Positions 7,152 to 9,051 of a stretch of 9,051 nucleotides of DNA are shown here, piece after piece. The first letter of the stretch is position 1. Each line of letters opens with the position of its first letter. Under the pieces are notes generated by a model. It ran no database searches. It saw only the letters and a program-made list of their open reading frames with translations, and was not told the DNA's origin. Source of the DNA: Oscillospiraceae bacterium (lineage in GTDB: Bacteria; Bacillota; Clostridia; Oscillospirales; Acutalibacteraceae); NCBI GenBank assembly GCA_031254555.1, contig JAIRUF010000121.1, positions 1 to 9,051 of the forward strand, in the 5' to 3' direction. The position numbers and the translations under genes were made by a program.

Positions 7152-7191
7152 AAGGCAGCAATCTTTAAAAGGTGCTGCCTTTTAATGTTTT
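7152..7191 (+). terminator. Rho-independent terminator after rpsU
   Basis: AAGGCAGCA (7152-7160) and TGCTGCCTT (7173-7181) form a perfect 9-bp stem with a 12-nt loop. A T-rich tail follows (TTTT at 7180-7183, then more T-runs to about 7193). It lies 13 nt after the rpsU stop. It covers the ATGs at 7143-7148 region that extend the yqeG frame upstream, which argues against those starts. Confidence 0.88.
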
Positions 7192-7208
7192 CTTACTTAA
7201 TTTTTGTA

Positions 7209-7214
7209 TATAAT
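7209..7214 (+). promoter_or_regulatory. Candidate -10 element for yqeG-pepP
   Basis: A TATAAT hexamer lies just after the rpsU terminator and 52 nt before the yqeG start. No good -35 is present at 16-18 nt; a TG lies two bases before the hexamer, close to but not the standard extended -10. The position after a terminator makes a promoter here likely, but the exact element is uncertain. Confidence 0.4.
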
Positions 7215-7253
7215 ATATCTGTGTTTGTAAAAAACTATCCTATATCAATTATC

Positions 7254-7259
7254 GGAGGA
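7254..7259 (+). promoter_or_regulatory. Shine-Dalgarno site that fixes the yqeG start at ATG 7266
   Basis: GGAGGA lies 6 nt before ATG 7266. An ATG at 7261 is closer but out of frame. The site selects a 179-residue product and rules out a 40-residue extension running through the terminator. Confidence 0.85.
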
Positions 7260-7265
7260 CATGAG

Positions 7266-7805
7266 ATGATTTTATATCCCGATTATAAATTTAAAAAATT
7301 GGTTGACATAACAGTGGAAGATTTAAAGTCTATGGGTGTTAAAGGGATTGCTGTGGATCTTGACAACACAATGGCTATTGACAATACGGATGACCCCGGC
7401 GAAGGTGTCGTCGAGTGGCTTGCGGAGATGAAAAAAGCGGGGTTTAAAATCTCGATCTTATCAAACTCATACAGAAAAAGGGCACGAAACTTTGCAAAAT
7501 CAGTTGGCGGAATTGACTGGGTGGCGATGGCGCTCAAGCCATCCCATTACGGATATTATAGAGTGAAGAAAAAATTTAAGCTAAAGGCATATGAAATTGC
7601 CATGATAGGAGACCAGATTTTTACAGATATAATAGGGGCAAACTTGGCTGGCATGGTGTCCGTATATGTATTCCCCTATGAGGTCGAGAAGAGGTCGGTG
7701 GTGTCGTACAAGATAAAAAGACATCTTGAGAAAATTCTTTTTGTACTTCAAGACGCGGGCACACCAAGTGATGACAAGAAAAATCAAAAGGATGGATGGC
7801 GTTGA
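7266..7805 (+). CDS. yqeG: YqeG-family HAD (subfamily IIIA) phosphatase
   Basis: This is a haloacid-dehalogenase-fold phosphatase of the YqeG family, which is related to yeast Gep4, a mitochondrial phosphatidylglycerophosphate phosphatase; a lipid-phosphate substrate is therefore plausible but unproven. The 179 residues (family about 170) have all four HAD motifs: DLDNT (31-35, nucleophile Asp31 and acid/base Asp33), ILSNS (64-68), the Lys of LKPS (Lys91) and GDQIFTD (115-121). There is no signal peptide. The frame is open back to 7146, but that stretch is the rpsU terminator and promoter region, and the SD fits 7266. The stop overlaps the following peptidase gene by 10 nt, so the two are probably coupled. 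In Bacillus this family member sits in the yqeG-yqeH-aroE-yqeI-nadD cluster; here it is about 5 kb from nadD. Confidence 0.92.
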   Translation: MILYPDYKFKKLVDITVEDLKSMGVKGIAVDLDNTMAIDNTDDPGEGVVEWLAEMKKAGFKISILSNSYRKRARNFAKSVGGIDWVAMALKPSHYGYYRVKKKFKLKAYEIAMIGDQIFTDIIGANLAGMVSVYVFPYEVEKRSVVSYKIKRHLEKILFVLQDAGTPSDDKKNQKDGWR

Positions 7806-8866
7806 GTATATCTGAACTAAAGAGCATTCTCCCAAAAGGCACGGCAGCCTTAATTATCAGCGAACATAACCGGGACTATTTTACGTCTTTTAAATCATCC
7901 AGCGGTTATCTTTTGGTCACAGGGCCACACAGCGTGTTTATAACGGACAGCCGCTATATAGAAGAGGCAAAAAATAAGGTTCGGGGCTGTGATGAAATAC
8001 TTCTGCAAAAAGACTTTAAAGAACAGCTTATGTATATACTTAAATCCTTGCAGGTCAAAAAAGTGCAGATGGAAGCATCACACATAACCGTTAAAAAATT
8101 TGAAAAATTTAAAGAAATGCTAAAGGGCATAGAGGTGACTGCAAGCGGTGAAATTGATGAACATATAGAGAGTTTAAGATCGGTTAAAAGCCAAGGGGAA
8201 AAGGAAAAAATAAAAAAAGCACAGGGGATAGCTCAGCAGGCTTTTATGCATATTTTGGAATATATAAAGCCGGGGAAGACCGAGCGGCAAATAGCTCTGG
8301 AACTTGACTATTTTATGCTCGGCAACGGGGCGTCTGCCCTGTCTTTTGACACAATTGTTGTAAGCGGAAAAAATTCCTCAAAGCCCCATGGAGTGCCGTC
8401 AGAGAAAAAGATTGAGACGGGGGACTTTATAACAATGGATTTTGGGGCGTGTTTTTTGTCATATCACAGCGATATGACAAGGACGGTAGCTGTGGGAAGC
8501 GTGAGCGAAAAACAGGCACTGGTGTATGACATTGTGCAAAAAGCCCAGCTAAATGCCATCTCTAAAGTACGAGAAGGCGCACTTTGCAAAGACTGTGACT
8601 TTGCCGCCAGAGAAGTGATAAGTGATGCGGGATACGCAGATAACTTCGGCCACTCTACAGGTCACGGAGTGGGCATAGAGCTGCATGAAAATCCAAACCT
8701 TACCCCCTCATCAGATGAGGTTTTAAAGGCTGGAAATGTAGTGACGGTAGAGCCCGGAATATATATAGAAAATGAATTTGGGGTAAGAATAGAGGACATG
8801 GTTTTTGTGACGCCGACGGGATGCGAAAATCTGACAAATTCCCCAAAGAATTTGATGGTATTATAG
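7796..8866 (+). CDS. M24-family Xaa-Pro aminopeptidase/dipeptidase
   Basis: This is a cytoplasmic metallopeptidase that removes residues preceding proline from peptides. It has 356 residues, as usual for the family (about 350-365): a creatinase-like N-terminal domain (about 5-125) and a pita-bread catalytic domain (about 135-350). All five dinuclear metal ligands are present: Asp215 (TMDFGA), Asp226 (YHSDMTRTVAVG), His290 (HSTGHGVG), Glu319 (VTVEPGIYIE) and Glu333 (VRIEDM). His200 in KPHGVPS lies in the active-site region. The start is uncertain: ATG 7796 lies only 3 nt after SD AAAGGA (7787-7792), while in-frame TTG 7802 lies 9 nt after it and removes two residues. PepP (aminopeptidase) and PepQ (prolidase) cannot be separated from motifs alone. 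The gene lies just before efp, an arrangement common in Bacillota; EF-P helps translate proline runs. Confidence 0.93.
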   Translation: MALSISELKSILPKGTAALIISEHNRDYFTSFKSSSGYLLVTGPHSVFITDSRYIEEAKNKVRGCDEILLQKDFKEQLMYILKSLQVKKVQMEASHITVKKFEKFKEMLKGIEVTASGEIDEHIESLRSVKSQGEKEKIKKAQGIAQQAFMHILEYIKPGKTERQIALELDYFMLGNGASALSFDTIVVSGKNSSKPHGVPSEKKIETGDFITMDFGACFLSYHSDMTRTVAVGSVSEKQALVYDIVQKAQLNAISKVREGALCKDCDFAAREVISDAGYADNFGHSTGHGVGIELHENPNLTPSSDEVLKAGNVVTVEPGIYIENEFGVRIEDMVFVTPTGCENLTNSPKNLMVL

Positions 8867-8965
8867 GCAGTGGGATTTCTGCCGGGGCAGCAGATATTTG
8901 CCCATGCATGATAGAGCGTACTCAAGATCTAAAAATGATGTGGTAAAACCCGCGCCAAAAAAAAC

Positions 8966-8994
8966 TTGAAAAAAGGCCGTTACTAATATACAAT
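8966..8994 (+). promoter_or_regulatory. Sigma-A type promoter for efp
   Basis: TTGAAA (8966-8971) and TACAAT (8989-8994) are separated by 17 nt and lie 36-64 nt before the efp start. The preceding 100 nt (8867-8965) contains short hairpins but no T-run, so no clear terminator for the peptidase gene is visible. Confidence 0.7.
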
Positions 8995-9029
8995 AGTATT
9001 GAAAACCTTATCTCGGAGGATTATTAATT

Positions 9030-9051
9030 ATGATATCAGCAGGAGATTTTA
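9030..9051 (+). CDS. efp: Elongation factor P, first seven codons (cut by the window end)
   Basis: The frame starts ATG and reads MISAGDF, the usual N-terminus of bacterial EF-P, the factor that rescues ribosomes stalled on proline runs. A strong SD GGAGGA (9015-9020) lies 9 nt upstream, and a good promoter precedes it. Position directly after an M24 peptidase gene is the common arrangement in Bacillota. The identification rests on seven residues plus context, so it is firm but not certain. Confidence 0.85.

Noticed and set aside
1..9051. Mobile elements, CRISPR, tRNA or phage genes
   Set aside because: No repeat arrays, terminal inverted repeats, transposase motifs or tRNA-like sequence were seen; the window is packed with housekeeping genes.

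Overview
The window is 9 kb of core chromosome with every gene on the + strand and almost no spare DNA. It looks like a member of the Bacillota, most likely class Clostridia. The reasons are the conserved block yhbY-nadD-yqeK-rsfS-leuS, a 58-residue S21 gene, the pepP-efp pair, purine-rich Shine-Dalgarno (SD) sites before nearly every gene, sigma-A type promoters, and heavy use of ATA for Ile and AGA/AGG for Arg. Genus cannot be read from the sequence.

Layout. (1) Positions 2-3261 are a tightly packed run: ftsY (5' end cut by the window), rdgB, yhbY, nadD, yqeK and rsfS. Gaps are 0-4 nt or the genes overlap, so they are probably co-transcribed and translationally coupled. (2) Positions 3262-6827 hold leuS, probably with its own promoter at the end of rsfS, then a mechanosensitive channel gene 15 nt later. 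(3) Positions 6849-7183 are a compact unit: a consensus promoter, rpsU (58 codons) and an intrinsic terminator. (4) Positions 7209-8866 hold yqeG and an overlapping M24 aminopeptidase gene. (5) Positions 8966-9051 contain a good promoter, an SD and the first seven codons of efp. No gene-free stretch reaches 300 nt; the longest, 8867-9029, carries the efp promoter and small hairpins.

The shared theme is protein synthesis and its upkeep: membrane targeting (FtsY), ribosome assembly and silencing (YhbY, RsfS, S21), tRNA charging (LeuRS), elongation rescue (EF-P), and nucleotide and cofactor housekeeping (RdgB, NadD, YqeK). MscS, YqeG and the peptidase are the envelope, lipid and peptide-turnover members.

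I found no previously undescribed system, mobile element, CRISPR array or tRNA. The points worth a second look are modest: a long charged C-terminal tail on FtsY, a LeuRS of an unusual sequence subtype with no T-box leader, a dyad inside the rpsU promoter plus a hairpin over its SD, and several start-site corrections.
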